DNA of 64,000 bases, taken from contig NZ_VITY01000002.1 of assembly GCF_007993935.1 (NCBI RefSeq), forward strand, positions 62,001 through 126,000. The letters are read 5' to 3'. The notes beneath the pieces are model-generated. The model saw nothing but the letters and a program-made list of their open reading frames with translations, did no database searches and was not told where the DNA came from. This document shows positions 1 through 9,317 of this stretch, one piece after another (position 1 is the stretch's first letter; every line of letters starts with the position of its first letter). This DNA is from Bradyrhizobium macuxiense (GTDB taxonomy: Bacteria > Pseudomonadota > Alphaproteobacteria > Rhizobiales > Xanthobacteraceae). The position numbers and the translations under genes were made by a program.

Positions 1-694
1 AGATGTGGCCAAGCAGGCCGCGATTGAGATCGGAGGTGCCGAACACGTAGTCCATCACCGGGAAGGTCAGGTTCATGTTCCGCTCCATCATGATCGACTG
101 GTTGTGATGGGCGGTATGATGCCGGCGGATGGTGTTGACGAACGGCATGTTGCGCACGAAGGCATTTTCCTCGACGTGACAGCAGAAATGCATGAATTCG
201 TAGATCAGGTACATCGACGTGGTCGTGGTGATCAGCAGCCAGCCGGTATTGGCCGAGATCACCAGGCCTGCGACGATCGCCGGCGGGATCGACATCAGCG
301 TGAACACCACGAGCGCATACGGCGGAAAGAAGGTGACGCGCCAATCGTGATGATCGGCAAAGCGCATCTCCTCCTCGGTGAAGAACTGATGGTGCATCAG
401 CGTGTGGCGGCTGTAGATCGCGCGCAGCAGGGGCACGTTCGAGGGCCGGTGCATGACGAAGCGATGCACCGCCCATTCGAAGAAGTTCGCGATCAGGAAG
501 ACCACGGGAATGGTGAGGTATTCCCACCATTTCACATCGTGCACGTTGGCCAGGTAGACGTACAGCGCCGTGAAGCCGATCGTGTAGATCAGCACGACGT
601 GGAGCCAGCCATTGTACCAGCCCACCACGCGCTCGCGGTAGGTCGCGCGATACTTGCGCTGGCGGTCGGTCATCCCTGTTGCAGCCAACTCCAT
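1..694 (-). CDS. Fatty acid hydroxylase (sterol desaturase) family protein, 3' end cut by the window
   Basis: This is a membrane di-iron oxygenase of the fatty acid hydroxylase superfamily; the substrate cannot be read from sequence. About 231 residues are present and the C-terminus lies outside the window. Hydrophobic segments fall near residues 30-50, 60-75, 122-145 and 150-165. The iron-binding histidine clusters are visible: H78-x3-H82, H97-x3-HH102, H169-x3-H173 and HH193-xx-HH197. The start is set by a GGAGGA ribosome binding site 8 nt before the ATG at 694. The downstream neighbour is unseen, and the gene is followed upstream by a 285-base gap before the acyl-CoA synthetase gene. Confidence 0.85.
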   Translation of the reverse strand, partial: MELAATGMTDRQRKYRATYRERVVGWYNGWLHVVLIYTIGFTALYVYLANVHDVKWWEYLTIPVVFLIANFFEWAVHRFVMHRPSNVPLLRAIYSRHTLMHHQFFTEEEMRFADHHDWRVTFFPPYALVVFTLMSIPPAIVAGLVISANTGWLLITTTTSMYLIYEFMHFCCHVEENAFVRNMPFVNTIRRHHTAHHNQSIMMERNMNLTFPVMDYVFGTSDLNRGLLGHI

Positions 695-921
695 CGCAGC
701 TTCCTCCCATCGCCTCATCTGACATATCAGTAGCACATCAGACGCCAAAGGCAAGCCGCCTTGGTGGGCCGCACGCGACCGAAAAAGAGGGATGGCAGGC
801 GGAACCCGCGCAAGACGGAGCAGGAAGGCTCGGGACGATTTCCGGCTGGTTTCGAACGATCGGGTTGATTGCGCCCCTTGCCGGCCAGCTCGCCGGCAGG
901 CGCAGACCAGGACGATCTCAT

Positions 922-954
922 AAAAAAGCCGCCCCGGACGATGTCCGAGGCGGC
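922..954 (-). terminator. Rho-independent terminator of the acyl-CoA synthetase gene
   Basis: A 12-bp stem with one mismatch (GCCGCC...GGCGGC arms at 928-939 and 943-954) is followed on the minus strand by six T residues. It lies 26 nt after the stop of the gene at 980-3109. Confidence 0.85.
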
Positions 955-979
955 CTCTGGTCTTCGACTGATCAGACGA

Positions 980-3109
980 TCAGAGCAGGCCCGCGCCGCG
1001 TGCCCATTTGTACTTGGCGCCCAGCACCTCGACCGGCAATTCGGTCGAATAGGCGTAGGCCGGAATGCCGTTCTGATACAGGTACTCGGCAGCCTCCTCG
1101 ACCTCGACGTCGCCGGCGAGCGAGGCGACGATCGGCTTGACGAAGCCCTTGGCCTCCATCTCCTTCTTCACCTCGACCATGTTGCGGGCGAACACCATCG
1201 GCGGCGTCACGATGGTGTGCCAGTAACCGAGGATCAGCGCGTGGATGCGCTCGTCCGACAGGCCGAGCTTCACGGTGTTGACGTAGGTGATCGGCGGCTC
1301 GCCGCCGGTGATATCCACAGGATTTCCTGCTGCGCCGAACGGCGGGATGAACTTGCGGAACGCCGCATCGAGGTCCGGCGGCATCTGCATCAGCGACAGG
1401 CCGTTGTCGACGACGGAGTCGGAGAGCAGCACGCCGGAGCCGCCGGCACCGGTGATGATCAGCACGTTCTCGCCCTTCGGCGTCGGCAGTACCGGCACGC
1501 CGCGGGCGAACTCGAGCAGCTGCCGGAGCGAGCGCGCGCGGATCACGCCGGACTGCTTGAACACGTCCTCGTAGATCTTGTCGTTGCCGGCAAGCGCGCC
1601 GGTATGCGACGACGCCGCCTTCGCACCCGCAGACGTGCGGCCGGCCTTGAGCACGACCACCGGCTTCTTCTTGGAGACGCGCTTGGCGGCCTCCGCGAAG
1701 GCACGGCCGTCCTTCAAGTCCTCGCAGTGCTGCGCGATCAAATTGGTGTTGGGATCCTGCTCGAAGAAGGCGAGCAGATCGTCCTCGTCGATGTCGGATT
1801 TGTTGCCGAGACCGACGATCGCCGACACGCCCATCTTGGCCGAGCGCGAGAAGCCGATGATCGCCATGCCGATGCCGCCCGACTGCGACGACAGCGCCGC
1901 GTGGCCCTTGACGTCATAGGCGGTGCAGAACGTGGCGCAGAGATTGGCCGGCGTGTAGTAGAAGCCGTAGATGTTCGGCCCCATCAGGCGGATATTGTAC
2001 TTCTTGCCGACCTCGACGATCTCGGCCTGCAAATCCGGCGCACCGGCTTCGGCAAAGCCCGAGGGAATCAGCACTGCGCCGGGGATTTTCTTCTCGCCGC
2101 ATTCGGCGAGCGCACCGGCAACGAATTTTGCGGGGATCGCGAACACCGCCGTGTCGATCACGCCGGGCACGTCCTTGACGCTCTTGTAGGCCTTGTAGCC
2201 CAAAATCTCTTCCGCCTTCGGATGGATCGGATAGATCTCGCCCTTGTAGCCGCCGTTGATGAGGTTCTTCATCACCGAGTTGCCGATCTTGCCGTCCTCG
2301 GCGGAGGCGCCGATCACGGCAACACCCTTCGGCTGCATGATGCGGCTCATCGCGGCGACGATCTCTTCGGTCGGACGCGGCGCCGGGCGCGGCTTGTAGT
2401 TGAAGTCGACGACGATGCGGACGTCGGCGGCGATCGCATTCTTGCTGGTGGCGAACACCGGGTTGAGGTCGAGCTCGACGATCTCCGGGAAGTCGCTGAC
2501 CAGCTGCGACACCTTGACGATGACGTCGGCGAGCGCCTCGCGATTGACGGGGTCGCCGCCGCGCACGCCCTTCAGCATCTCATGGGCCTGGATGCCGTCG
2601 AGCATCGACAGCGCATCTTCCTTGGTCGCGGGCGCGAGGCGGAAGGTGATGTCCTTGAGGATTTCGACCAGCACGCCGCCGAGGCCGAAGGCGACCAGCT
2701 TGCCGAACGAGCCGTCGGTGATCGAGCCGACGATCACTTCGGTGCCACCGCCCAGCATCTGCTGGACCTGGATGCCCTCGATCTTGGCATCGGCCTTGTA
2801 CTTCTTGGCGTTGGCGAGAATCGTCTCGTAGCTCTTCTCGGCGTCCGCGGCGCTCTTGACGCCGACCACGACGCCGCCGGCCTCGGTCTTATGCAGGATA
2901 TCGGGCGAGACGATCTTCATCACGACCGGGAAGCCCATGTCGGAGGCGATCCGGGCGGCCTCGGCCGCCGACTTGGCAACGCCCTCCTTCGGCACCGGAA
3001 TGCCGTAGGCGTCGCAAACCACCTTGCCCTCGGGCGCGGTGAGGCTCGTACGCTTGTCGGCCCTGACCGCATCGAGAATTTTGCGGACCGCATCCTTAGA
3101 ATTTGACAT
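980..3109 (-). CDS. NDP-forming acyl-CoA synthetase (acetate--CoA ligase family)
   Basis: This 709-residue protein belongs to the ADP-forming acetyl-CoA synthetase family, which interconverts an acyl-CoA and the free acid with ATP formation or use. The ATP-grasp domain comes first (about 10-225), then a CoA-binding Rossmann domain (about 250-345) and succinyl-CoA-ligase-like domains. His502 in the SHTGALAG motif fits the phosphohistidine of the family. The start has a GGAGGA site 6 nt upstream. It is transcribed divergently from the GntR regulator of the oxalate genes and shares the operator-bearing intergenic region. The substrate is unknown; from context it could be oxalate, formate or another small acid. 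Confidence 0.85.
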   Translation of the reverse strand: MSNSKDAVRKILDAVRADKRTSLTAPEGKVVCDAYGIPVPKEGVAKSAAEAARIASDMGFPVVMKIVSPDILHKTEAGGVVVGVKSAADAEKSYETILANAKKYKADAKIEGIQVQQMLGGGTEVIVGSITDGSFGKLVAFGLGGVLVEILKDITFRLAPATKEDALSMLDGIQAHEMLKGVRGGDPVNREALADVIVKVSQLVSDFPEIVELDLNPVFATSKNAIAADVRIVVDFNYKPRPAPRPTEEIVAAMSRIMQPKGVAVIGASAEDGKIGNSVMKNLINGGYKGEIYPIHPKAEEILGYKAYKSVKDVPGVIDTAVFAIPAKFVAGALAECGEKKIPGAVLIPSGFAEAGAPDLQAEIVEVGKKYNIRLMGPNIYGFYYTPANLCATFCTAYDVKGHAALSSQSGGIGMAIIGFSRSAKMGVSAIVGLGNKSDIDEDDLLAFFEQDPNTNLIAQHCEDLKDGRAFAEAAKRVSKKKPVVVLKAGRTSAGAKAASSHTGALAGNDKIYEDVFKQSGVIRARSLRQLLEFARGVPVLPTPKGENVLIITGAGGSGVLLSDSVVDNGLSLMQMPPDLDAAFRKFIPPFGAAGNPVDITGGEPPITYVNTVKLGLSDERIHALILGYWHTIVTPPMVFARNMVEVKKEMEAKGFVKPIVASLAGDVEVEEAAEYLYQNGIPAYAYSTELPVEVLGAKYKWARGAGLL

Positions 3110-3134
3110 TGGCTTCCTCCTGGGACAGATTTCG

Positions 3135-3151
3135 TGGCATTTGGTATGCCA
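3135..3151. promoter_or_regulatory. Operator 1, TGGYAT-N5-ATRCCA, promoter of the acyl-CoA synthetase gene
   Basis: TGGCAT-TTGGT-ATGCCA is a perfect spaced inverted repeat 26 nt upstream of the minus-strand ATG. A minus-strand TTGACA (complement of 3162-3167) lies just upstream, so the site covers the expected -10 region. Its five-base spacer adds a third half site, making an overlapping TTGG-TATG-CCAA palindrome. Confidence 0.7.
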
Positions 3152-3216
3152 AAAACGTAATTGTCAAGGTCGGCCGACGATCAAAAAGTCCGAAAAATAA
3201 GGGCAGCTTGACATTC

Positions 3217-3233
3217 TGGTATTTGGCATGCCA
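3217..3233. promoter_or_regulatory. Operator 2, TGGYAT-N5-ATRCCA, promoter of the GntR gene
   Basis: TGGTAT-TTGGC-ATGCCA lies nine bases after the start of a TTGACA hexamer (3208-3213) on the plus strand, between the likely -35 and -10 elements. The inner 14 bases at 3222-3235 also form a perfect contiguous palindrome. Together with operator 1 this suggests autoregulation of the divergent pair. Confidence 0.7.
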
Positions 3234-3290
3234 AAAATCTAGGGTAATTTCTTCTGCTAAGAAGACGTCTCCAAGAGGAGGAGACGAGTC

Positions 3291-4022
3291 GTGCCAGAAC
3301 CGAAACAGACCAAGGCGTCGCCCACCATGGCTGACACAGATATCGCCATCGTCCGGATCGCGCCGGAGACGAGCTTCAAGAACAAGGCCTATGAGGCCTT
3401 GAAGGAAGCCATCCTGAAGATGGACATCTACGCGACGCCGGAGCCCGTGATGCTCGACGAGCGCGCATTGTCCGAGCGACTCGGCGTCAGCCGCACGCCG
3501 ATCCGCGAAGCGATCGCGATGCTCGAGCAGGACGGCTTCGTGAAGACCGTGCCGCGCCGCGGCATCGTCGTGGTCCGCCGCACCAAGGCGGAGATCGTCG
3601 ACATGATCCGCGCCTGGGCGGCGCTGGAGAGCATGGCCGCGCGCCTGATCACGACCACCGCGCGCAAGAAGGACATCTCGTCGCTGCGCGACTTCTTCAA
3701 GGACTTCAGCGACGACCGGCTGCCGCAGGATCACATCGAGGAATATTCCAAGGCCAACATCGCCTTCCACCAGGCGCTGATCTCGCTGTCGGAATCGCCC
3801 GTGCTGGTCGATCTCACCAACGACCTGCTGCTGCATGTGCGTGGCTATCGCCAGCTCACGATCGGCCGCAAGGACCGCACCGCGACCTCGCTGCCCGAGC
3901 ATCTCGGGATCATCGAGGCGCTGGAGGCGCGCGACACCGAGCTCGCCGAGAAGCGCGCACGCGATCACACGCTCGGCCTTGCCGCCTATGTCGAGGCCCA
4001 CGGCCAAGAGTTGTTCACGTAG
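3291..4022 (+). CDS. GntR family regulator, FCD subfamily, of the oxalate genes
   Basis: This 243-residue regulator has an N-terminal winged helix-turn-helix (about 35-100, recognition segment near [13 protein letters not shown]) and a C-terminal all-helical FCD effector domain (about 105-225). The FCD class typically binds small carboxylates and acts as a dimer on GT/AC-type palindromes. The GTG start is chosen because a GGAGGAG site lies 8 nt upstream. It is divergent from the acyl-CoA synthetase and precedes oxc by 83 nt with no terminator, so it is probably co-transcribed with oxc and frc. I infer that it binds the six TGGYAT-N5-ATRCCA sites in this window; the ligand could be oxalate, oxalyl-CoA or formyl-CoA. 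Confidence 0.88.
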   Translation: MPEPKQTKASPTMADTDIAIVRIAPETSFKNKAYEALKEAILKMDIYATPEPVMLDERALSERLGVSRTPIREAIAMLEQDGFVKTVPRRGIVVVRRTKAEIVDMIRAWAALESMAARLITTTARKKDISSLRDFFKDFSDDRLPQDHIEEYSKANIAFHQALISLSESPVLVDLTNDLLLHVRGYRQLTIGRKDRTATSLPEHLGIIEALEARDTELAEKRARDHTLGLAAYVEAHGQELFT

Positions 4023-4105
4023 AGAACTGTTCACGTAAGTTTGAGAATCCACACCCGCTTCAGACGACAATCAGATCGTCCGAACAAAGAACGATCAGGG
4101 AGACG

Positions 4106-5842
4106 ATGCCGATGCTGAATACCGCTACGAAGTCCGAGGCACCGGGCACCGAGCAGGAACTGACCGATGGCTTCCACCTCGTCATCGATGCGCTCAAGCT
4201 CAACGGCATCGACACCGTTTATGGTGTGCCGGGTATCCCGATCACGGACCTGGGCCGCATGGCCCAGGCGGAGGGCATTCGCGTGCTCTCGTTCCGCCAC
4301 GAGCAGAATGCCGGCTATGCGGCATCGATCGCCGGCTTCCTGACCAAGCGTCCCGGCGTCTGCCTGACGGTCTCGGCGCCCGGCTTCCTCAATGGCCTCA
4401 CGGCCCTTGCCCACGCCACCACCAACTGCTTCCCGATGATCCTGATCTCCGGCTCGTCCGAGCGCGAGATCGTCGACCTGCAACAGGGCGACTATGAGGA
4501 GATGGACCAGCTCGCGATCGCCAAGCCGCTGTGCAAGGCGGCGTTCCGCGTGCTGCACGCCCAGGACATCGGCATCGGCCTCGCGCGCGCGATCCGCGCC
4601 GCGGTGTCTGGCCGTCCGGGCGGTGTTTATCTCGATCTGCCGGCAAAACTGTTCGGCCAGGTGATGGACGCGGCGGCCGGCGAGAAGTCGCTGGTCAAGG
4701 TGATCGACGCGGCACCCGAGCAGATCCCCTCCCCGTCCTCGGTGAAGCGCGCGCTGGATGTGCTGAAGAGCGCAAAGCGTCCGCTCATCATCCTCGGCAA
4801 GGGCGCGGCCTATGCGCAGGCCGACGAGGCGATCAAGAATTTCGTCGAGAAGAGCGGCGTGCCGTTCCTGCCGATGAGCATGGCGAAGGGCCTGTTGCCC
4901 GATCTGCATCCGCAATGCGCGGGCGCGGCACGCTCGACCGTGCTGAAGGAAGCTGACGTCGTGATGCTGATCGGCGCCCGCCTCAACTGGCTGCTCTCGC
5001 ACGGCAAGGGCAAGACCTGGGGCGAAGCCCCGAAGAAGTTCATCCAGGTGGACATCGAGCCGAAGGAAATGGATTCCAACGTCGAGATCGTCGCCCCCGT
5101 GGTCGGCGATATCGGCTCCTGCGTCTCCGCCTTCCTCGACGCGATGGGCGCGAACTGGTCGGCCGCGCCGAGCGATTGGCTCGCGACCGTCGCGAAGAAG
5201 CGTGACGACAACGTCGCCAAGATGGCGCCGAAGCTGATGAGCAACGCTTCGCCGATGGATTATCACGGTGCGCTCGGCGCGCTGCGTGCGATCATCGCGG
5301 AACGTCCGGACACCATCTTCGTGAACGAGGGCGCCAACACGCTCGACCTCGCCCGCGGCGTCGTCGACATGCACAAGCCGCGCAAGCGGCTCGACGTCGG
5401 CACCTGGGGCGTGATGGGCATCGGCATGGGCTATTCGATCGCGGCTGCGGTCGAGACCGGCCTGCCCGTGCTCGCGGTCGAAGGCGACAGCGCGTTTGGT
5501 TTCTCGGGTATGGAGGTCGAGACCATCTGCCGCTACAAGCTGCCGATCTGCGTCGTGATCTTCAACAATGACGGCATCTATCGCGGCACCGACGTCAACA
5601 GCGCCGGCGACGATCCGGCGACCACGGTGTTCGTCAAGGGCTCGCGCTACGACAAGATGATGGAAGCCTTCGGCGGCGTCGGCGTCAACGCCACCTCGCC
5701 GGACGAGCTGAAGCGCGCGGTCAATGCGGCGCTGGATTCCGGCAAGCCGACCCTGATCAACGCGGTGATCGATCCGGCGGCGGGCTCGGAGAGCGGCCGC
5801 ATCGGCAATCTCAATCCGCAGAGCGTTTTGAAGAAGAAGTAA
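4106..5842 (+). CDS. oxc: Oxalyl-CoA decarboxylase
   Basis: This thiamine diphosphate enzyme of 578 residues converts oxalyl-CoA to formyl-CoA and CO2 in the cytoplasm. The N-terminal Pyr domain carries the catalytic glutamate Glu66 in [12 protein letters not shown]. The central domain (about 210-350) follows, and the C-terminal PP domain holds the GDS...NN magnesium/ThDP motif ([13 protein letters not shown] to FNNDGIY). Length is close to the Oxalobacter enzyme (568). A GGGAGA site precedes ATG 4106; a second ATG two codons on is possible. It sits between the GntR gene and frc, 61 nt before frc, in an apparent operon. Confidence 0.96.
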   Translation: MPMLNTATKSEAPGTEQELTDGFHLVIDALKLNGIDTVYGVPGIPITDLGRMAQAEGIRVLSFRHEQNAGYAASIAGFLTKRPGVCLTVSAPGFLNGLTALAHATTNCFPMILISGSSEREIVDLQQGDYEEMDQLAIAKPLCKAAFRVLHAQDIGIGLARAIRAAVSGRPGGVYLDLPAKLFGQVMDAAAGEKSLVKVIDAAPEQIPSPSSVKRALDVLKSAKRPLIILGKGAAYAQADEAIKNFVEKSGVPFLPMSMAKGLLPDLHPQCAGAARSTVLKEADVVMLIGARLNWLLSHGKGKTWGEAPKKFIQVDIEPKEMDSNVEIVAPVVGDIGSCVSAFLDAMGANWSAAPSDWLATVAKKRDDNVAKMAPKLMSNASPMDYHGALGALRAIIAERPDTIFVNEGANTLDLARGVVDMHKPRKRLDVGTWGVMGIGMGYSIAAAVETGLPVLAVEGDSAFGFSGMEVETICRYKLPICVVIFNNDGIYRGTDVNSAGDDPATTVFVKGSRYDKMMEAFGGVGVNATSPDELKRAVNAALDSGKPTLINAVIDPAAGSESGRIGNLNPQSVLKKK

Positions 5843-5903
5843 CCCCTCAAACCCACATCACTCCCTGCGGGTGCAGGGGCAGACAGAGTACGGAGCAATA
5901 GAT

Positions 5904-7181
5904 ATGACCAAGGCGCTCAAGGGCGTTCGCATTCTCGATTTCACCCACGTCCAGTCGGGTCCGACCTGCACGCAATTGCTGGCCTGGTTCGGCGCCGACG
6001 TGATCAAGGTCGAGCGTCCCGGCGTCGGCGACATCACGCGTGGCCAGCTGCAGGACATCCCGAACGTGGACAGCCTGTATTTCACCATGCTGAACCACAA
6101 CAAGCGCTCGATCACGCTCGACACCAAGAACCCGAAGGGCAAGGAAGTGTTGACCGCGCTGATCAAGCAGTGCGACGTGCTGGTCGAGAATTTCGGCCCC
6201 GGCGTGCTGGATCGCATGGGCTTCCCCTGGGAGAAGATCCACGCCATCAACCCGAAGATGATCGTCGCCTCGATCAAGGGTTTCGGCCCCGGCCCGTATG
6301 AGGATTGCAAGGTCTACGAGAACGTCGCGCAGTGCACCGGCGGCGCCGCCTCGACCACCGGCTTCCGCGACGGCCTGCCGCTCGTCACCGGCGCGCAGAT
6401 CGGCGACTCGGGCACCGGCCTCCACCTCGCGCTCGGCATCGTCACCGCGCTCTATCAGCGCACCCATTCCGGCCAGGGCCAGCGCGTCACCGCGGCGATG
6501 CAGGACGGCGTGCTCAACCTCGCCCGCGTCAAGCTGCGCGACCAGCAGCGCCTCGCCCACGGCCCGCTCAAGGAATACAGCCAGTTCGGCGAAGGCATCC
6601 CGTTCGGCGATGCCGTGCCGCGGGCCGGCAACGATTCCGGCGGCGGCCAGCCCGGCCGCATCCTGAAGTGCAAGGGCTGGGAGACCGACCCGAACGCCTA
6701 CATCTACTTCATTACCCAGGCCCCGGTCTGGGAGAAGATCTGCGACGTAATCGGCGAGCCGACCTGGAAGACCGATCCGAACTACGCCAAGCCGCCGGCC
6801 CGCCTGCCGCGCCTCAACGAGATCTTCGCCCGCATCGAGCAGTGGACGATGACCAAGACCAAGTTCGAGGCGATGGAGATCCTCAACAAGGACGACATCC
6901 CCTGCGGCCCGATCCTGTCGATGAAGGAGATCGCGGAAGACCAGTCGCTGCGCGCGACCGGCACCGTGGTCGAGGTCGATCACCCGACCCGCGGCAAGTA
7001 CGTCTCGGTCGGCAACCCGATCAAGCTGTCGGATTCACCGAGCGATGTGCAGCGCTCGCCGCTGCTCGGCGAGCACACCGACGAGATCCTCCGCGAGGTG
7101 CTCGGCTTCTCAGATCACCAGGTCGCCGAGATCCACGACTCCGGCGCGCTCGACCCGCCGCGCAAGCAGGCCGCCGAGTAA
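5904..7181 (+). CDS. frc: Formyl-CoA:oxalate CoA-transferase
   Basis: This class III CoA-transferase of 425 residues moves CoA from formyl-CoA to oxalate, giving oxalyl-CoA for oxc and releasing formate. The N-terminus ([20 protein letters not shown]) matches the Oxalobacter enzyme closely, and Asp168 in the GAQIGDSG segment aligns with its catalytic Asp169. The KCKGWETD and PCGP motifs of the family are also present. The start is ATG 5904 with a CGGAG site, not the in-frame codon 33 nt upstream. It is the last gene of the gntR-oxc-frc run and ends at a strong terminator. A decayed fragment of a second copy lies at 8681-8736. Confidence 0.96.
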   Translation: MTKALKGVRILDFTHVQSGPTCTQLLAWFGADVIKVERPGVGDITRGQLQDIPNVDSLYFTMLNHNKRSITLDTKNPKGKEVLTALIKQCDVLVENFGPGVLDRMGFPWEKIHAINPKMIVASIKGFGPGPYEDCKVYENVAQCTGGAASTTGFRDGLPLVTGAQIGDSGTGLHLALGIVTALYQRTHSGQGQRVTAAMQDGVLNLARVKLRDQQRLAHGPLKEYSQFGEGIPFGDAVPRAGNDSGGGQPGRILKCKGWETDPNAYIYFITQAPVWEKICDVIGEPTWKTDPNYAKPPARLPRLNEIFARIEQWTMTKTKFEAMEILNKDDIPCGPILSMKEIAEDQSLRATGTVVEVDHPTRGKYVSVGNPIKLSDSPSDVQRSPLLGEHTDEILREVLGFSDHQVAEIHDSGALDPPRKQAAE

Positions 7182-7204
7182 GCCGCACGCTCAAGCAACA
7201 CGCC

Positions 7205-7237
7205 AAATGGCCGCGGGCAACCGCGGCCATTTTTGTT
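7205..7237 (+). terminator. Terminator after frc
   Basis: An AAATGGCCGCGG stem with a GCAA loop and its complement is followed by TTTTTGTTT, 24 nt after the frc stop codon. It closes the oxalate operon before the eroded region. Confidence 0.88.
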
Positions 7238-7422
7238 TGGCTTGGAATCACGGATCTAGTGTGTTGATCCGCTAAGGATCATCTTCGACCGATCAAGCCG
7301 GTTTTGCCTGCCGGTTCATGTCCGCTTCGCGCCTAGAATGACCATCGCGCCGTGTCGCCGCGAAACCGACGCGATGCGCGATCAGAAGCGGAATATTCGC
7401 CGCCGTTCGCGTCGGCCCGAAT

Positions 7423-8004
7423 TTACTTCGTGATCGGCGCTGCGGATCGTACTGCGCTCTGATAATCACCAAGGAGTTTGGCGTCTTCGATTGATCCGTG
7501 ATGGTGCATCTGGCGCCAGCGACCATTCATCAGTTGAAAAATTCGGCTGGTGCGGATGTTCAGATTTTTTACGACATCACCATCATGGTAGGTGCCGCGC
7601 TCCCGCCCCACGGCCCAAAAGACGTCGCCCGCGCGATGTATGGTATAGTCCCAAAATTCAACGTGAACGTCCGCCGAACTTTTGAAGACTCCCTGGTACA
7701 TCAAGTGCGGCTGATCTGCTCCCCGCCGAATCCCTCCGAGAGGATTGTCAATTGCGACCTCATTGGAATCAGCAAAGTTCTCGTCGATCATCTTCAGATC
7801 GCGAGTGTTGAACCCGCGGTAAAATTGGGCCAGGGCCTGTTGAGGCTGGCTTAGGTCACCGAGATCTTCGTTACCTGTGATGGGATCCTGTATCGGTTTT
7901 TGGCCCTGGACCTCGGCGAGAGGCGTCGAAATCAAAGCACAATTGACGGCCAATCCGAATATCGCCGAGATGAGCAGGCTCCTTTGGTGCAGCGTAGTCG
8001 ACAT
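7423..8004 (-). CDS. SnoaL/NTF2-like secreted protein
   Basis: The 193-residue product has a Sec-type signal peptide (about 1-30, ending near the TPLAEV segment) and a SnoaL/NTF2-like fold region (about 55-175), inferred from the spacing of FYRGFNTRD, GRERGTYHDGD and MNGRWRQMHHHGS. Such proteins are often exported proteins or small-molecule enzymes of unknown substrate. The ATG at 8004 is chosen because a GAGGAGA site lies 6 nt before it; the ATG five codons upstream is part of that site. It is alone on this strand between frc and a pseudogene, so its role is not informed by neighbours. Confidence 0.75.
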   Translation of the reverse strand: MSTTLHQRSLLISAIFGLAVNCALISTPLAEVQGQKPIQDPITGNEDLGDLSQPQQALAQFYRGFNTRDLKMIDENFADSNEVAIDNPLGGIRRGADQPHLMYQGVFKSSADVHVEFWDYTIHRAGDVFWAVGRERGTYHDGDVVKNLNIRTSRIFQLMNGRWRQMHHHGSIEDAKLLGDYQSAVRSAAPITK

Positions 8005-8103
8005 GGTCTGTCTCCTCATACTTCTATCGATATCTCCATTTCGATCGATCTCGTCCCAGCGCGTCGTCACCTTTTGCCCGAAGCAATGGAAAGAATTCCA
8101 GCG

Positions 8104-8420
8104 TTAGTGCGCGGCCATCTCAAACAGCCGGGTTTTATGGTCGAGCCCCTTCAATGTGCGGCTGCCATAATCCTGAAATTTAATGTTCGACCGAGCCACG
8201 AGATTCTTCAATGTGCTGGATACGAGGACCTGGTTTGGTGCCGCTGCTGCCACAACCGCAGCGCGATCACCTGCCCGATGCAAGAGCAGGCACGGCGTCC
8301 TTACGGAGCCAAGTATCGGGCCAAAATCGAGCTCGGCGTTCATCCTTATGAGCGATTTGAGGGCCGAGGGGCTGGCGCCGGCGCGCTCATGACGAGCCGT
8401 GGTCCGCAGAATTGAATATG
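8104..8420 (-). pseudogene. Relic of an adenylate cyclase / alpha-beta hydrolase fusion protein
   Basis: The minus strand encodes a stretch resembling the middle of an alpha/beta hydrolase (NAELDFGPILGSVRTPCLLL followed by HRAGDR). Without a normal linker it joins a segment resembling the end of a class III adenylate cyclase domain (VLVSSTLKNLVARS and LKGLDHKTRLFEM). Proteins that fuse these two domains are common in Bradyrhizobium and are several hundred residues longer. Here the piece between the two is missing and the upstream part does not look like protein. I read this as an eroded gene with an internal deletion, not an active enzyme. Boundaries are approximate. Confidence 0.6.
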
Positions 8421-8680
8421 AAGGAAATTGCTTCTTCACGGTAGTCCTCCTCAGGGAGCGACGACCTCTAAGCGCGTTTTGCCCCTGCTCCTCTTGCGAC
8501 TCGCGCCCGCCTGAGTGCAAAAGGACCCCGAAAAAGAGCGGATCCGAAGGAAATTGGATTAAAAAATTGGTCGCCTGAGAGGCGACTCCGTCTTTGCCCC
8601 ACCAAACCAAAATGCTATTTGGGCAAAAAAGCTACCTCAATCTCAGGACAAAGTCACTCATTCGGTGGTGGTGTGCCTGC
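8421..8680. other. Intergenic stretch, no gene supported
   Basis: An open frame continues upstream of the cyclase/hydrolase relic, but its translation has no recognisable domain and no convincing ribosome binding site. The stretch is more A/T-rich than its neighbours. I see no promoter or repeat that I can name. Confidence 0.5.
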
Positions 8681-8736
8681 GAGATTTTCGCCCACATCGA
8701 ACAGTGGACGATGATGAAGACCAGTCGCTGCGCGCA
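8681..8736 (+). pseudogene. Fragment of a second frc copy
   Basis: Bases 8681-8714 match frc 6819-6852 with three differences; they encode an EIFAHIEQWTM segment where frc has [11 protein letters not shown]. The match then jumps to frc 6936-6957, with about 20 identical bases (GAAGACCAGTCGCTGCGCGC). About 85 bases of frc are missing between the two blocks. This is the remains of a duplicated or transferred frc gene, far too short to function. Confidence 0.7.
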
Positions 8737-8873
8737 CGTCCGCCAAAGCCCATGTGTGGACCAATGCAGCGCAGCAAATAGCGCCCTGTTCGATTACCTC
8801 TTCGGCGCGGGCGGCGACCGGATCGGATCGTAAACGAACGAGCACGCTGTTTGCTTTTGGTGCTCAGCGTCCT

Positions 8874-9077
8874 TCAGATAGCAATTCTCAATTTCGATGC
8901 TGTCGCTCTCACAGAAGGCGCTCCGCCTTCCGCATTTGTTTCCGGCCATGTCCTTGTCCTCGGGGCACGCGCAGGGACCCTCTCTTTATGATATTGCTGC
9001 GCAGTCATGGGTTGCGCCGCGACAAGTGTCGGAACAGCGATCGTGGCCCCGAGGGTGAGAATAGTCAGCCTTCGCAT
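8874..9077 (-). CDS. Small secreted protein of unknown function
   Basis: A 67-residue product begins with MRRLTILTLG and a hydrophobic stretch ending in VAAQP, a typical Sec signal peptide with an AxA-like cleavage site. The mature part of about 45 residues is basic and proline-rich, with no recognised domain. The start is well supported by GGAGGTG placed 6 nt before the ATG at 9077. It may be a real short gene or the surviving N-terminal end of a decayed one, because it lies in an eroded stretch beside the frc fragment. Confidence 0.55.
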   Translation of the reverse strand: MRRLTILTLGATIAVPTLVAAQPMTAQQYHKERVPARAPRTRTWPETNAEGGAPSVRATASKLRIAI

Positions 9078-9317
9078 GACGGGCACCTCCTTCCTTGGGG
9101 CGTTGGCTATCATCACACCATGATCCGCATCTCCGCGTCGTCCCGGGCTCGTGGAATCGAAGTGAAGGCTCGCGTGCCTCGCGCTCCTCAAAGAGAACGA
9201 AATCACCGGCATCGCCGCGCAGACGATAGAGATGCTTCCCAAATCGCCGCGAGAACAGCACCAACGCGCTGACCGGCCCAGCGTAAGATAGGGGAACAAG
9301 ACGAAGGGTGCGACAGC

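Noticed and set aside
869..3106. 745-codon open frame on the plus strand opposite the acyl-CoA synthetase gene
   Set aside because: It is antisense to a clear enzyme gene, and its translation is rich in Arg, His and Asp with no domain, as expected of a mirror frame in high-G+C DNA.
8737..8873. Open frame on the plus strand after the frc fragment, with an APCSITSSARA segment
   Set aside because: The segment resembles noise frames that I recall from many rhizobial genomes and is probably part of a dispersed repeat; no start signal or domain supports a gene.
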